A stretch of 64,000 nucleotides of DNA from Gammaproteobacteria bacterium. Lineage in GTDB: Bacteria > Pseudomonadota > Gammaproteobacteria > Steroidobacterales > Woeseiaceae. Below are positions 16,829-24,670 of this stretch, piece after piece (within the stretch, counting starts at the first letter, position 1; each line of letters opens with the position of its first letter). The stretch covers positions 1-64,000 of the forward strand of contig JAOTYE010000015.1 of NCBI GenBank assembly GCA_029862045.1. The letters are read 5' to 3'. The translations under genes and the position numbers were made by a program. Under the pieces are notes generated by a model, which did no database searches, was not told the DNA's origin, and worked only from the letters and a program-made list of their open reading frames with translations.

Positions 16829-17718
16829 GTGACATGCGTTGTGGTTTCGTCGCCGTGGTAGGCCGCCCAAACGTCGGCAAATCGACATTGATCAATGCGA
16901 TCATGGGAACGAAGATCAGCATTGTTACGGCGAAGCCACAGACAACACGGCATCGTATCCTCGCCGTTTACACAGAAGACAACGTGCAGATCGTCTTTGT
17001 TGATACGCCGGGCCTGCATCGCAAAGCCGGCAAAGCAATGAATCGCATGATGAATCGAACGGCCGCCAACGCGTTGGCCGACGCAGATCTTGTGCTGTTT
17101 GTCACTGAAGCGGGCCGCTGGACGGATGAGGATGGCGATGTACTACGGCGATTGGAATCAATTTCGGCACCGGTGATCGCGGCACTGAATAAAGCCGATC
17201 TCGTGCAGCCGAAAGAAAAACTACTTGAGGCACTGGCCGCAACTGCCGATCGGCACGAGTTTGTCGATATTCTGCCGGTGTCGGCCAAAAAGCACGACAA
17301 TCTCGACATCCTATTGACTCTGATTCCGAACTACTTGCCCGAGTCGCCAGCGTTGTTTCCGGAGGACATGCGAACCGATCGCAGCACGGAATTTCAGGCC
17401 GCCGAAATCATACGCGAGAAACTGACCTTGTCGCTGCATCAGGAACTGCCATACGGCCTGACTGTGCAGATCGAGCGCTTCGAGACTGATGAAAAACGAA
17501 TTACGATTAATGCCGTCATCTGGGTTGAACGAGATTCGCAAAAGGGCATGGTCGTCGGCAAGGGCGGTAGCGTTCTGAAACGTGTTGGCAGAGCTGCGCG
17601 GCTGGATCTCAAAGAGCAATTCAGGTGTCCGGTGCACCTCGAGCTTTGGGTCAAGGTCAAAGACAACTGGGCGGACAGTGAGAAGGACTTGCTCAGTCTC
17701 GGCTATGAGTCGCCATAG
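16825..17718 (+). CDS. era: GTPase Era
   Basis: 297 aa. G1 GRPNVGKSTL (13-22), G3 DTPGLH, G4 NKADL, and the C-terminal KH domain (GMVVGKGGSVLKRVG). It binds the 3' end of 16S rRNA and helps 30S maturation. Translationally coupled to rnc, the usual rnc-era pairing; recO follows 18 bp later. Confidence 0.95.
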   Translation: MSDMRCGFVAVVGRPNVGKSTLINAIMGTKISIVTAKPQTTRHRILAVYTEDNVQIVFVDTPGLHRKAGKAMNRMMNRTAANALADADLVLFVTEAGRWTDEDGDVLRRLESISAPVIAALNKADLVQPKEKLLEALAATADRHEFVDILPVSAKKHDNLDILLTLIPNYLPESPALFPEDMRTDRSTEFQAAEIIREKLTLSLHQELPYGLTVQIERFETDEKRITINAVIWVERDSQKGMVVGKGGSVLKRVGRAARLDLKEQFRCPVHLELWVKVKDNWADSEKDLLSLGYESP

Positions 17719-17736
17719 CCGCCGCGCGATACGACG

Positions 17737-18477
17737 ATGACGACGCAAAGGCGAGTACAACAGCAAGCCGCTTTCATTCTCCATCATCGACCATTTCGCG
17801 ACTCGAGTCAGATCCTGGACGTAATCAGCCGCGACCACGGCAAGCTGGCGCTTGTGGCAAGGGGCAGTCGCGGTGCACGCTCTCGCCTGAAAGGCATACT
17901 GCGGCCATTCATGCCGTTGTCGGTGTCGTGGGTAATCAAATCTGACCTCGGCACGTTGACCGGCGCAGAGGTCCGAGGCGCTCCACTGCGCCTGTCAGGT
18001 GATGCCTTGCTATCAGGGTATTACGTGAATGAACTGATATTGCATCTTCTGCATCGCCACGACCCGCAACCGGAAATATTCGATACCTACGGCCATACGA
18101 TCCGGGCATTGGCAGCCGCGGGTAACGATGTCACACCCAGTCTGCGGCAGTTTGAAGTCGAGCTACTGCGCCAGGTCGGATACGCGCTCAATCTCGACCA
18201 TGAATACGGTTCACATGTGGCACTCGATGCGCAGCAACATTACGAATACCGGCTTGAGCAGGGTCCGGTCGCGGTCAGCCGTACTGATGGGCCACTGGTG
18301 TTCACCGGGGCGGTGCTGGCCGCGATCGGCGAGCAGCGCTTTGATCAGCCCGATGTCCTGCGCGCGGCCAACCGATTATTGCGCGAAGTCATCGCATTTC
18401 ATCTTGGCGGTAAGGAGCTCAAGAGCCGCAAGGTGCTCGTCGATATTCATCGGGTTAGAATTGACGACTCGAAATAA
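17737..18477 (+). CDS. recO: DNA repair protein RecO
   Basis: 246 aa. N-terminal OB-fold with the family start QQQAAFILHHRPFRDSSQILDVIS and GSRGARS, then a helical C-terminal domain. RecO loads RecA with RecR at single-strand gaps. Cysteines of a zinc module are not evident, as in many proteobacterial RecO proteins. Part of the rnc-era-recO-pdxJ-acpS run. Confidence 0.9.
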   Translation: MTTQRRVQQQAAFILHHRPFRDSSQILDVISRDHGKLALVARGSRGARSRLKGILRPFMPLSVSWVIKSDLGTLTGAEVRGAPLRLSGDALLSGYYVNELILHLLHRHDPQPEIFDTYGHTIRALAAAGNDVTPSLRQFEVELLRQVGYALNLDHEYGSHVALDAQQHYEYRLEQGPVAVSRTDGPLVFTGAVLAAIGEQRFDQPDVLRAANRLLREVIAFHLGGKELKSRKVLVDIHRVRIDDSK

Positions 18478-18489
18478 GAGGCACAGCGA

Positions 18490-19230
18490 GTGAGCGACAA
18501 AAATCCACTGCACCTGGGCGTCAACATCGACCACGTGGCAACCCTGCGTCAGGCGAGAGGTACACCCTATCCCCGGCCGGTTGAAGCTGCGGTTATGGCT
18601 GAGCAAGCAGGGGCAGACAGCATCACAGTTCACCTGCGCGAAGATCGTCGCCATATTCAGGATTATGATCTGGTCGCAATACAGGAGGTCATGCGCACGC
18701 ATATGAATCTGGAGATGGCCGTGACTGAGGAAATGCTTGGAATTGCCGGGAAGATCCGGCCATCCGATTGCTGCCTTGTTCCCGAGAGTCGCGAGGAACT
18801 CACGACCGAAGGCGGGCTCGACGTCATTAGTCAACAGGACAAGGTGCGCGACGCCTGCTCAAGACTCGCCGCGATGGAGATCCGCGTATCACTTTTTATC
18901 GATCCGGACCCCGCGCAACTGGATGCGGCGGTCGCAGCAGGCGCGCCGGTCGTTGAGTTGCACACGGGCAGCTATGCCGATGCGGAAGGCGATGAGCAAT
19001 GCAAGGAACTCAGGCGTGTCGTCGCGGCGGCCGAACATGCTCATAACATCGGCTTGACCGTAAATGCCGGGCACGGGCTCCACTACGGTAACGTCGCGGC
19101 AATCGCAAAGATCGATCCAATCGTCGAACTCAACATTGGCCACGCTATCATTTCGCGCGCCGTTTTTGACGGCTTGTCGACTGCTGTCAGCGACATGAAA
19201 AATCGGATGATCGAGGCCCGCTCCGGGTGA
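18490..19230 (+). CDS. pdxJ: Pyridoxine 5'-phosphate synthase
   Basis: 246 aa. The family start [17 protein letters not shown], then [13 protein letters not shown], and the C-terminal [11 protein letters not shown] phosphate-binding stretch are all present. It condenses 1-deoxyxylulose-5-phosphate with 3-amino-2-oxopropyl phosphate to form pyridoxine 5'-phosphate. GTG start 12 bp after recO; acpS follows 7 bp after its stop. Confidence 0.95.
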   Translation: MSDKNPLHLGVNIDHVATLRQARGTPYPRPVEAAVMAEQAGADSITVHLREDRRHIQDYDLVAIQEVMRTHMNLEMAVTEEMLGIAGKIRPSDCCLVPESREELTTEGGLDVISQQDKVRDACSRLAAMEIRVSLFIDPDPAQLDAAVAAGAPVVELHTGSYADAEGDEQCKELRRVVAAAEHAHNIGLTVNAGHGLHYGNVAAIAKIDPIVELNIGHAIISRAVFDGLSTAVSDMKNRMIEARSG

Positions 19231-19237
19231 GCTGCCG

Positions 19238-19621
19238 ATGATATTCGGTGTCGGGACCGACATCGTCGAGCTATCGCGCGTCCAGGCGACATACGACAGA
19301 TTCGGCGAACATTTTGTGCGCCGCATACTCATGGACGAGGAGCTCGAGCTGTTCCGCAAGACGAAGTGGCCAGTACGATTTCTCGCGATGCGATTTGCGG
19401 GCAAAGAAGCAGCTGCCAAGGCAATGGGCACTGGGTTTCAGCATGGTATCTGGGTCCGCGACGTTGGCATTACGAACAATGACCGGGGTCGTCCCCTGAT
19501 TATCTGGTCCGAGCGTGGCCGCAAAGTGTGTAATGCGCTTGGAATCGGTAATGGTCATGTCAGCCTGACCGACGACGCAGGCCTTATTATGGCGTTTGCT
19601 GTTGTCGAAACTGCTGCGTGA
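19238..19621 (+). CDS. acpS: Holo-[acyl-carrier-protein] synthase
   Basis: 127 aa. FGVGTDIVELSRV carries the magnesium-binding aspartate and RFAGKEAAAKAMGTGF the second motif of AcpS-type phosphopantetheinyl transferases. It activates acyl carrier protein using CoA. It completes the pdxJ-acpS pair seen in E. coli and relatives. Confidence 0.94.
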   Translation: MIFGVGTDIVELSRVQATYDRFGEHFVRRILMDEELELFRKTKWPVRFLAMRFAGKEAAAKAMGTGFQHGIWVRDVGITNNDRGRPLIIWSERGRKVCNALGIGNGHVSLTDDAGLIMAFAVVETAA

Positions 19622-19651
19622 TGCTGATGCAACGACACAGGTAGATGAGAG

Positions 19652-20422
19652 ATGCATTGTTTTTCGTTTGATATAGAGACCGTCCCCGACGTCGAATTCG
19701 GGCGTCGCATGTGGCATCTCGAGGGTGTGTCCGATGAAGACGTCGCCACAGCTATGACGTTCAAGCAGTTGCAGAAGACGGGGCGGGACTTCCTGCCATT
19801 GCACCAACACCGCATCGTCGCGATATCAGTCGCGTTGCGCACCGGCGATACATTTCGTGTGTGGAGTCTCGGTGACGAGGATGCAGCGGAAGCAGAATTG
19901 GTGCGCCGTTTCTTCGACGGGATTGACCGCTATACGCCGGACCTTGTCTCCTGGAACGGTGGTGGCTTCGATCTGCCCGTATTGCACTATCGGGCGCTCA
20001 AGCACGGCGTCCAGGCGCGACGCTATTGGGAAAGCGGTAATTCGGACCGTGACTTCAAGTGGAATAATTACCTGAGCCGCTTTCATTCGCGGCATACCGA
20101 TCTCATGGACGTACTTGCGGCGTATCAGCCGCGCGCCAGTGCGAGCCTCGATCAAGCCGCAGTTCTGCTGGGATTCCCAGGCAAGCTCGGCATGCGTGGC
20201 GACCAGGTGTGGGGCAAGTTCATGGAGGGCGGTATTCGCGAGATTCGCGACTACTGCGAGACCGATGTTCTCAATACCTGGCTCGTCTTCCTGCGCTTCG
20301 AATTGATGCGCGGCAATCTCGACCAGGCCGATCTCGCACGCGAATACGAGCTCGTCCGCAGCACCCTGCAATCGATGGATCGGCCGCACCTCAACGAGTT
20401 TCTTGACGCCTGGGACCACTGA
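19652..20422 (+). CDS. Predicted 3'-5' exonuclease, PolB-like DEDDy family
   Basis: 256 aa. Exo I FDIET (D7, E9), Exo II NGGGFD (102-107, D107) and Exo III YCETD (Y201, D205) give a complete DEDDy set, as in DNA polymerase B exonuclease domains, but no polymerase domain follows. The family is PF10108-like (DNA_pol_B_exo2). It acts on nucleic acid 3' ends; the cellular role is undefined. The stop overlaps the rlmD start by one base. Confidence 0.85.
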   Translation: MHCFSFDIETVPDVEFGRRMWHLEGVSDEDVATAMTFKQLQKTGRDFLPLHQHRIVAISVALRTGDTFRVWSLGDEDAAEAELVRRFFDGIDRYTPDLVSWNGGGFDLPVLHYRALKHGVQARRYWESGNSDRDFKWNNYLSRFHSRHTDLMDVLAAYQPRASASLDQAAVLLGFPGKLGMRGDQVWGKFMEGGIREIRDYCETDVLNTWLVFLRFELMRGNLDQADLAREYELVRSTLQSMDRPHLNEFLDAWDH

Positions 20423-21741
20423 TGGCCCGACGTCGCCGCCGCGAGCCGGAAACTGCGCGAATCGAGTCCTTCAGTCACGATGGTCGAGGCATCGTTGCAG
20501 GAGGCGGCAAGAAAGTGTTTGTCGCGGGGGCGCTCGAAGGCGAAGAAGTCCGTTTTCAGCGCCGTAAATCGCGGCGCAACTTCGATGAAGCGGAATTGCT
20601 CGAGGTCCTCGAGGCCTCGCCGGAGCGAATCGACGCGCGCTGCGAGGCATTTGGCCGCTGCGGCGGGTGTGCGCTACAGCATGTTTCGGCTGAACAGCAA
20701 CGGCAGATCAAGGCGCAGACCTTACAGGACAACCTGCTGCGGATCGGGCAAGTCACGCCCGACCGCTGGCTCGATCCGATCGTCGGTCCGATCTGGAATT
20801 ATCGGCGCCGTGCGAGATTGGGGGTAAAAGACGTCTATGCGAAAGACCGGGTACTGGTCGGGTTCCGCGAGCGTCACGCGCCGTACATCACGGATATGCA
20901 TCGTTGCGAAATACTGGCCGAGCCTGTCGATAGCATGATCGATCCATTGAGCGATTTGATTGGCGAATTGTCGATAAAAGCACGACTGCCGCAAATAGAA
21001 ATCGCCGTGGCCGACAACGCCATTGCGCTCGTATTTCGCGTCCTGGATACGCCATCTGCAGCGGACGAAGCGTTGCTAAGGGGGTTCGGGGAAGAACACG
21101 GTCTACGCATCTATTTGCAGCCGGGAGGCCCCGATTCTGTTGTGCTGTTGTATCCTGAATCGCCGCCGGACTCGCTGTACTACGACCTGCCTGAATTCGA
21201 CGTGCGCATCGCGTTCGATGCGGTCGGTTTCGTTCAGGTCAACAGCGACATCAACCGTAGCATGGTGAGTCACGCTGTTGAGTTGTTGGATCCTGGTTCC
21301 GATGACCGCGTGCTGGATCTCTACTGTGGGATCGGCAATTTCTCGCTACCGCTCGGGCGGCGTGCTGACACAGTGCTCGGTGTCGAAGGTGAGGCAATGC
21401 TGGTCAAGGCGGCAAGCGACAACGCTACGCTCAATGGCGCAGACAACGTGTCTTTTCGCCAGGCAGACCTGAGTGCCATCGACGGCTCGGAGCGCTGGCT
21501 GCGCGACGGTTGGGATTGCGTTCTGCTGGATCCGGCACGCAGCGGGGCGCAGGAGATTGTGAATCATATTGATACCATCGGACCGAGGCGGATTGTGTAC
21601 GTCTCCTGCCATCCCGGAACGCTGGCGCGCGATGCCGGCACATTGGTCAATGAAAAGGGTTACCAGTGCGAGGCTGCGGGTATTATTGACATGTTTCCAC
21701 ATACGGCACATATCGAGTCGATTGCGGTATTCAATAAGTAA
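20422..21741 (+). CDS. rlmD: 23S rRNA (uracil(1939)-C5)-methyltransferase
   Basis: 439 aa. N-terminal TRAM domain (RIESFSHDGRGIVA), the [4Fe-4S] cysteines (CEAFGRCGGCALQH and a later cysteine near MHRCEI), SAM-binding motif VLDLYCGIGNFSLPLG and the catalytic cysteine in YVSCHPGTLARD. It methylates U1939 of 23S rRNA. U747-specific RlmC is a less likely alternative because of the TRAM domain. Overlaps the exonuclease gene by 1 bp. Confidence 0.93.
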   Translation: MARRRRREPETARIESFSHDGRGIVAGGGKKVFVAGALEGEEVRFQRRKSRRNFDEAELLEVLEASPERIDARCEAFGRCGGCALQHVSAEQQRQIKAQTLQDNLLRIGQVTPDRWLDPIVGPIWNYRRRARLGVKDVYAKDRVLVGFRERHAPYITDMHRCEILAEPVDSMIDPLSDLIGELSIKARLPQIEIAVADNAIALVFRVLDTPSAADEALLRGFGEEHGLRIYLQPGGPDSVVLLYPESPPDSLYYDLPEFDVRIAFDAVGFVQVNSDINRSMVSHAVELLDPGSDDRVLDLYCGIGNFSLPLGRRADTVLGVEGEAMLVKAASDNATLNGADNVSFRQADLSAIDGSERWLRDGWDCVLLDPARSGAQEIVNHIDTIGPRRIVYVSCHPGTLARDAGTLVNEKGYQCEAAGIIDMFPHTAHIESIAVFNK

Positions 21742-21782
21742 CAATATTTCAATTGGTTATGAAGTTTATCTAGAATTATTAT

Positions 21783-22829
21783 ATGTCTCTCGGACCAGTG
21801 ATGCTTGATGTTGACGGGGTCACGCTGACGCCAGCGGACCGCGAATTGCTACGCGAGCCGGCCGTCGGCGGTGTCATTCTGTTCACTCGCAACTACGAGT
21901 CGCCGGATCAGATCGCGGATCTGGTTGCCGAAATACGCGCGCTGCGTAGCCCGCCGTTGCTCGTCGCGGTGGATCACGAGGGTGGTCGAGTGCAGCGATT
22001 TCGTGATGGGTACAGCGCGATTCCGGCGATGCGTCATCTCGGCCTCGAATTCGACACAGACCCCGACGCGGCGACGACCCTGGCGCGTCAGGCAGGTTGG
22101 CTCATTGCATCCGAGCTCAGGGCTGCCGGCATTGATCTGTGCTTTGCGCCATGTCTGGATCTTGACTGGGGCGTCAGTGAGGTTATCGGCGATCGCGCAT
22201 TTCACAAAGATCCCGATAGTGTCGGTGAATTGGCGGCGGCGTTCTCGCGCGGATTACGCAGTGCGGGCATGGCGGCCGTCGCCAAGCACTTTCCGGGGCA
22301 TGGCGCCGTCGTTGCGGACTCGCATCTGCAGTTGCCAGTGGATCGTAGAGAATACGGCGACGTCCTGGACGACATGCGGCCCTATGAAAAGTTGGTCAGC
22401 AATGGGCAGATCGCGGGCGTGATGCTTGCACACGTCGTGTATCGGGAGATGGACGAGATGCCTGCCGGCTTTTCTGAGTTTTGGATTGAACGCGAACTGC
22501 GCGGGCGCCTGGGTTTTGGGGGTGCCGTGTTTTGCGATGATTTGAGCATGCAGGCGACAAAGGCCTACGGATCCATGCGTCGAAGGGCAAGACGGGCTCT
22601 GATCGCGGGTTGCGATATGGTGCTTATCTGCAACGATCGCCGTCGCGCAGAGCAGGCCGTGCAGGCTCTCGCTGATTACTCGAATCCACTCTCACTGGTC
22701 AGGCTCGCGCGGCTCCATGGCACGGGTCATGTCTTGCGAGAGTCATTGCGTGCGAGCGAGTTGTGGCAGCAGGCAAATGCCGCCCTGGCGCGCTGGACCG
22801 AACGGCCGCAATTGCAGCTCGATGCGTGA
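21783..22829 (+). CDS. nagZ: Beta-N-acetylhexosaminidase NagZ
   Basis: 348 aa, GH3 family. DHEGGRVQRF, KHFPGHGAVVADSH (168 on, including the catalytic histidine) and the nucleophile region VFCDDLSMQA are present. It removes N-acetylglucosamine from anhydro-muropeptides during cytosolic cell-wall recycling and so influences AmpC induction where that exists. It starts at the ATG after an AT-rich 41-bp gap. Confidence 0.94.
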   Translation: MSLGPVMLDVDGVTLTPADRELLREPAVGGVILFTRNYESPDQIADLVAEIRALRSPPLLVAVDHEGGRVQRFRDGYSAIPAMRHLGLEFDTDPDAATTLARQAGWLIASELRAAGIDLCFAPCLDLDWGVSEVIGDRAFHKDPDSVGELAAAFSRGLRSAGMAAVAKHFPGHGAVVADSHLQLPVDRREYGDVLDDMRPYEKLVSNGQIAGVMLAHVVYREMDEMPAGFSEFWIERELRGRLGFGGAVFCDDLSMQATKAYGSMRRRARRALIAGCDMVLICNDRRRAEQAVQALADYSNPLSLVRLARLHGTGHVLRESLRASELWQQANAALARWTERPQLQLDA

Positions 22830-22980
22830 ACTCGACGGCAACTATGCCTGCCTGTCTCTGCTCGTGAATTGTGCTGCCGGGCGTGGTGAAAAGCCCATAC
22901 ACGAACCCGTCGAATCCAGTACCCTGACGGCGAGAATGCAAGCCAGGCAGGTGCTCAAGCAGTTTTTCAGGCCGCGTTGA
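22822..22980 (+). CDS. Small unknown protein between nagZ and the GGDEF gene
   Basis: 52 aa. The ATG overlaps the nagZ 3' end by 8 bp and the stop overlaps the next gene's ATG (TGATG), so the frame fills the gap exactly. The peptide contains two cysteines, a PIHEPVESSTLTARMQA segment and a basic end (QVLKQFFRPR). I recognise no family. The perfect fit argues for a real coupled gene; the small size argues for caution. Confidence 0.4.
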   Translation: MRELDGNYACLSLLVNCAAGRGEKPIHEPVESSTLTARMQARQVLKQFFRPR

Positions 22981-23861
22981 TGTCCATTAATCGAAAAATC
23001 CTCGAGCAGGTCATCGAGTCATCGGCGGAGCCGCTCGTCATTGTACGTGTGGATCATCCCGACTGGCCTGTCGAACTCAGCAACGCGGCGTTCAAAGCGA
23101 TTGGTGGCGAGGACACGAGCAAGAAGCCGTTTGCCGACGTCATCGAGCAACTTGTTGGACGTGAGCTTGCGCTTGAGATTTCCGAATCCGTGCGCTCGCA
23201 ACAGGAGACCAGCTTTCCCGTGGAAATCGGCGGCCGTGAATTTTTGCTGGCGCTGAAACCATTGGCGCTGCCGAGTGAGTCCGATGCCCGCTTCTATGTC
23301 GCGTTCTGGCGTGGAGGCGCCGGTAATGGTGCCGTCGCCGGCAGCGATATGCACCATGCCCTGCTCAATGCGAAGCGGCGCATTCGTGACCTGTCGCGAG
23401 ACGATCCGGTTACCGGTCTGCTGAATGGCAGGGCGTTTCGTGAAGTCCTCGAACACGATTGGGCGGTCGCAGCAAGGGAAAAAAGCACGCTCGCGCTCGT
23501 CGTCTTCACACTCGATGATTTCGACGCTTACATCGACGTGTTCGGCCGACATGCATCGGATTCATGTTTGCGTCGTGTCGGTCAGGCAATTCGTCGTTGC
23601 CTGCGGCGGGCAAGCGATGTCGTCGGACGGCTGGATGGGGCCGAGCTGATCGTATTGTCACACGCGTCCGATGAGGACGGTGTGCGGGAGTTTGCGACGA
23701 GGATATCCGCGGCGGTTCGTGAACTGGGCCTGCATCACCCGCGCTCGACAGCGTCAAAATTCGTTACCGTGTCGTTTCGCGTTGCCGTCGGGAATTCGGC
23801 AGTAGAAAAACGCCCGGCAAGAGTATTCATGAACGACCTATTGTCGCGCGCGGCTGAGTAG
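22980..23861 (+). CDS. PAS-like/degenerate GGDEF domain protein
   Basis: 293 aa. Residues 8-115 look like a PAS sensor (SSAEPLVIVRV, VELSNAAFKAIGGED). Residues 137-293 are a GGDEF domain, beginning DDPVTGLLNGRAF, but the signature is DGAEL (219-223) instead of GGDEF, and the following block is LSHAS. Diguanylate cyclase activity is therefore doubtful; c-di-GMP or GTP binding or a scaffold role is more likely. ATG at 22980 preferred, TTG at 22977 possible. The 3' end converges on and overlaps csiV by 24 bp. Confidence 0.8.
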   Translation: MSINRKILEQVIESSAEPLVIVRVDHPDWPVELSNAAFKAIGGEDTSKKPFADVIEQLVGRELALEISESVRSQQETSFPVEIGGREFLLALKPLALPSESDARFYVAFWRGGAGNGAVAGSDMHHALLNAKRRIRDLSRDDPVTGLLNGRAFREVLEHDWAVAAREKSTLALVVFTLDDFDAYIDVFGRHASDSCLRRVGQAIRRCLRRASDVVGRLDGAELIVLSHASDEDGVREFATRISAAVRELGLHHPRSTASKFVTVSFRVAVGNSAVEKRPARVFMNDLLSRAAE

Positions 23862-24644
23862 CTGCTGCGCTATATCATCTTTCTCCGCATCCTCGTCGTC
23901 TTCTTCCTCGACACGGGTGATTTTCGCCAGGACGCCAAACTTCGGATGGTCGAAGTAGCGTATTTCACCATTCTTGACTATGCGGTTTTCCTGAATGCGA
24001 AAGCGCACTCGCTGCGACTGCTGTGCAAAGCCATCGTCGTTCTGCAGTCGTGCATCGCCGAAGTCATAGGCAGGGTCACTACTGTAGATTGGCGTATTGA
24101 TTGCGGCTGACCCACCGGAGGTTTCTGGCCCATCGAGTGCAAGATCGACAACGAGGTGCAAGTAACGGCTCAAATACAATGTGAAGGTGCCGTCAAGGCC
24201 CGCCGGTGGTTTGCCGAGGATGCGTAGCTCGATTGGCGGCGTTTGTTCCTGCGGGTAGGTTGGCTGTGTCCATCCGAAGTGCATGATCGTTTCGTACACA
24301 TCGAGCAACGCGAATTGCCTGGCGGCTTTGTCGAGCGTGAAGTCTTCCTTGTCGAGCAAGACGAGTTCAAGTTCCCTGATGATTGATTCGGTATCTTCTT
24401 TGGCCATGACTTCGTCAGGCTTTATGTCTGTCTCATCCTCATCGAGCAGGGAGTTTTTTGCAACCGGAGCCTCGTCGGGAAGAAAGATTTCGGTGCCGAC
24501 GGAGACATTCTCCTCGTAAGAGAAGATGATAATTTCGACCGTGTACTGACGTACGACTTCTTCCAGCTCCTCGAGAAACTCATCCTGAGCAGCGGCTGAC
24601 GCGAAGCACAAGGCGGTGATCAGGAGTGTAGCAATTTTTTTCAT
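23838..24644 (-). CDS. csiV: CsiV-family exported peptidoglycan-associated protein
   Basis: 268 aa. Signal peptide (KKIATLLITALCFASAAAQ), then a domain with VEIIIFSYEENVS, a long acidic insert (about residues 55-85), and the C-terminal FDHPKFGVLAKI block of the CsiV family. In Vibrio, CsiV activates the LpoA/PBP1a system and is needed for growth with D-amino acids. The ATG at 24644 was chosen because it begins the signal peptide and has AAGAG upstream; an in-frame GTG 24 bp earlier is less likely. It follows mfd in the same direction, a known arrangement in Pseudomonas. Confidence 0.8.
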   Translation of the reverse strand: MKKIATLLITALCFASAAAQDEFLEELEEVVRQYTVEIIIFSYEENVSVGTEIFLPDEAPVAKNSLLDEDETDIKPDEVMAKEDTESIIRELELVLLDKEDFTLDKAARQFALLDVYETIMHFGWTQPTYPQEQTPPIELRILGKPPAGLDGTFTLYLSRYLHLVVDLALDGPETSGGSAAINTPIYSSDPAYDFGDARLQNDDGFAQQSQRVRFRIQENRIVKNGEIRYFDHPKFGVLAKITRVEEEDDEDAEKDDIAQQLLSRARQ

Positions 24645-24670
24645 GACGCTACTCTTTGCAGTGCTCACAG

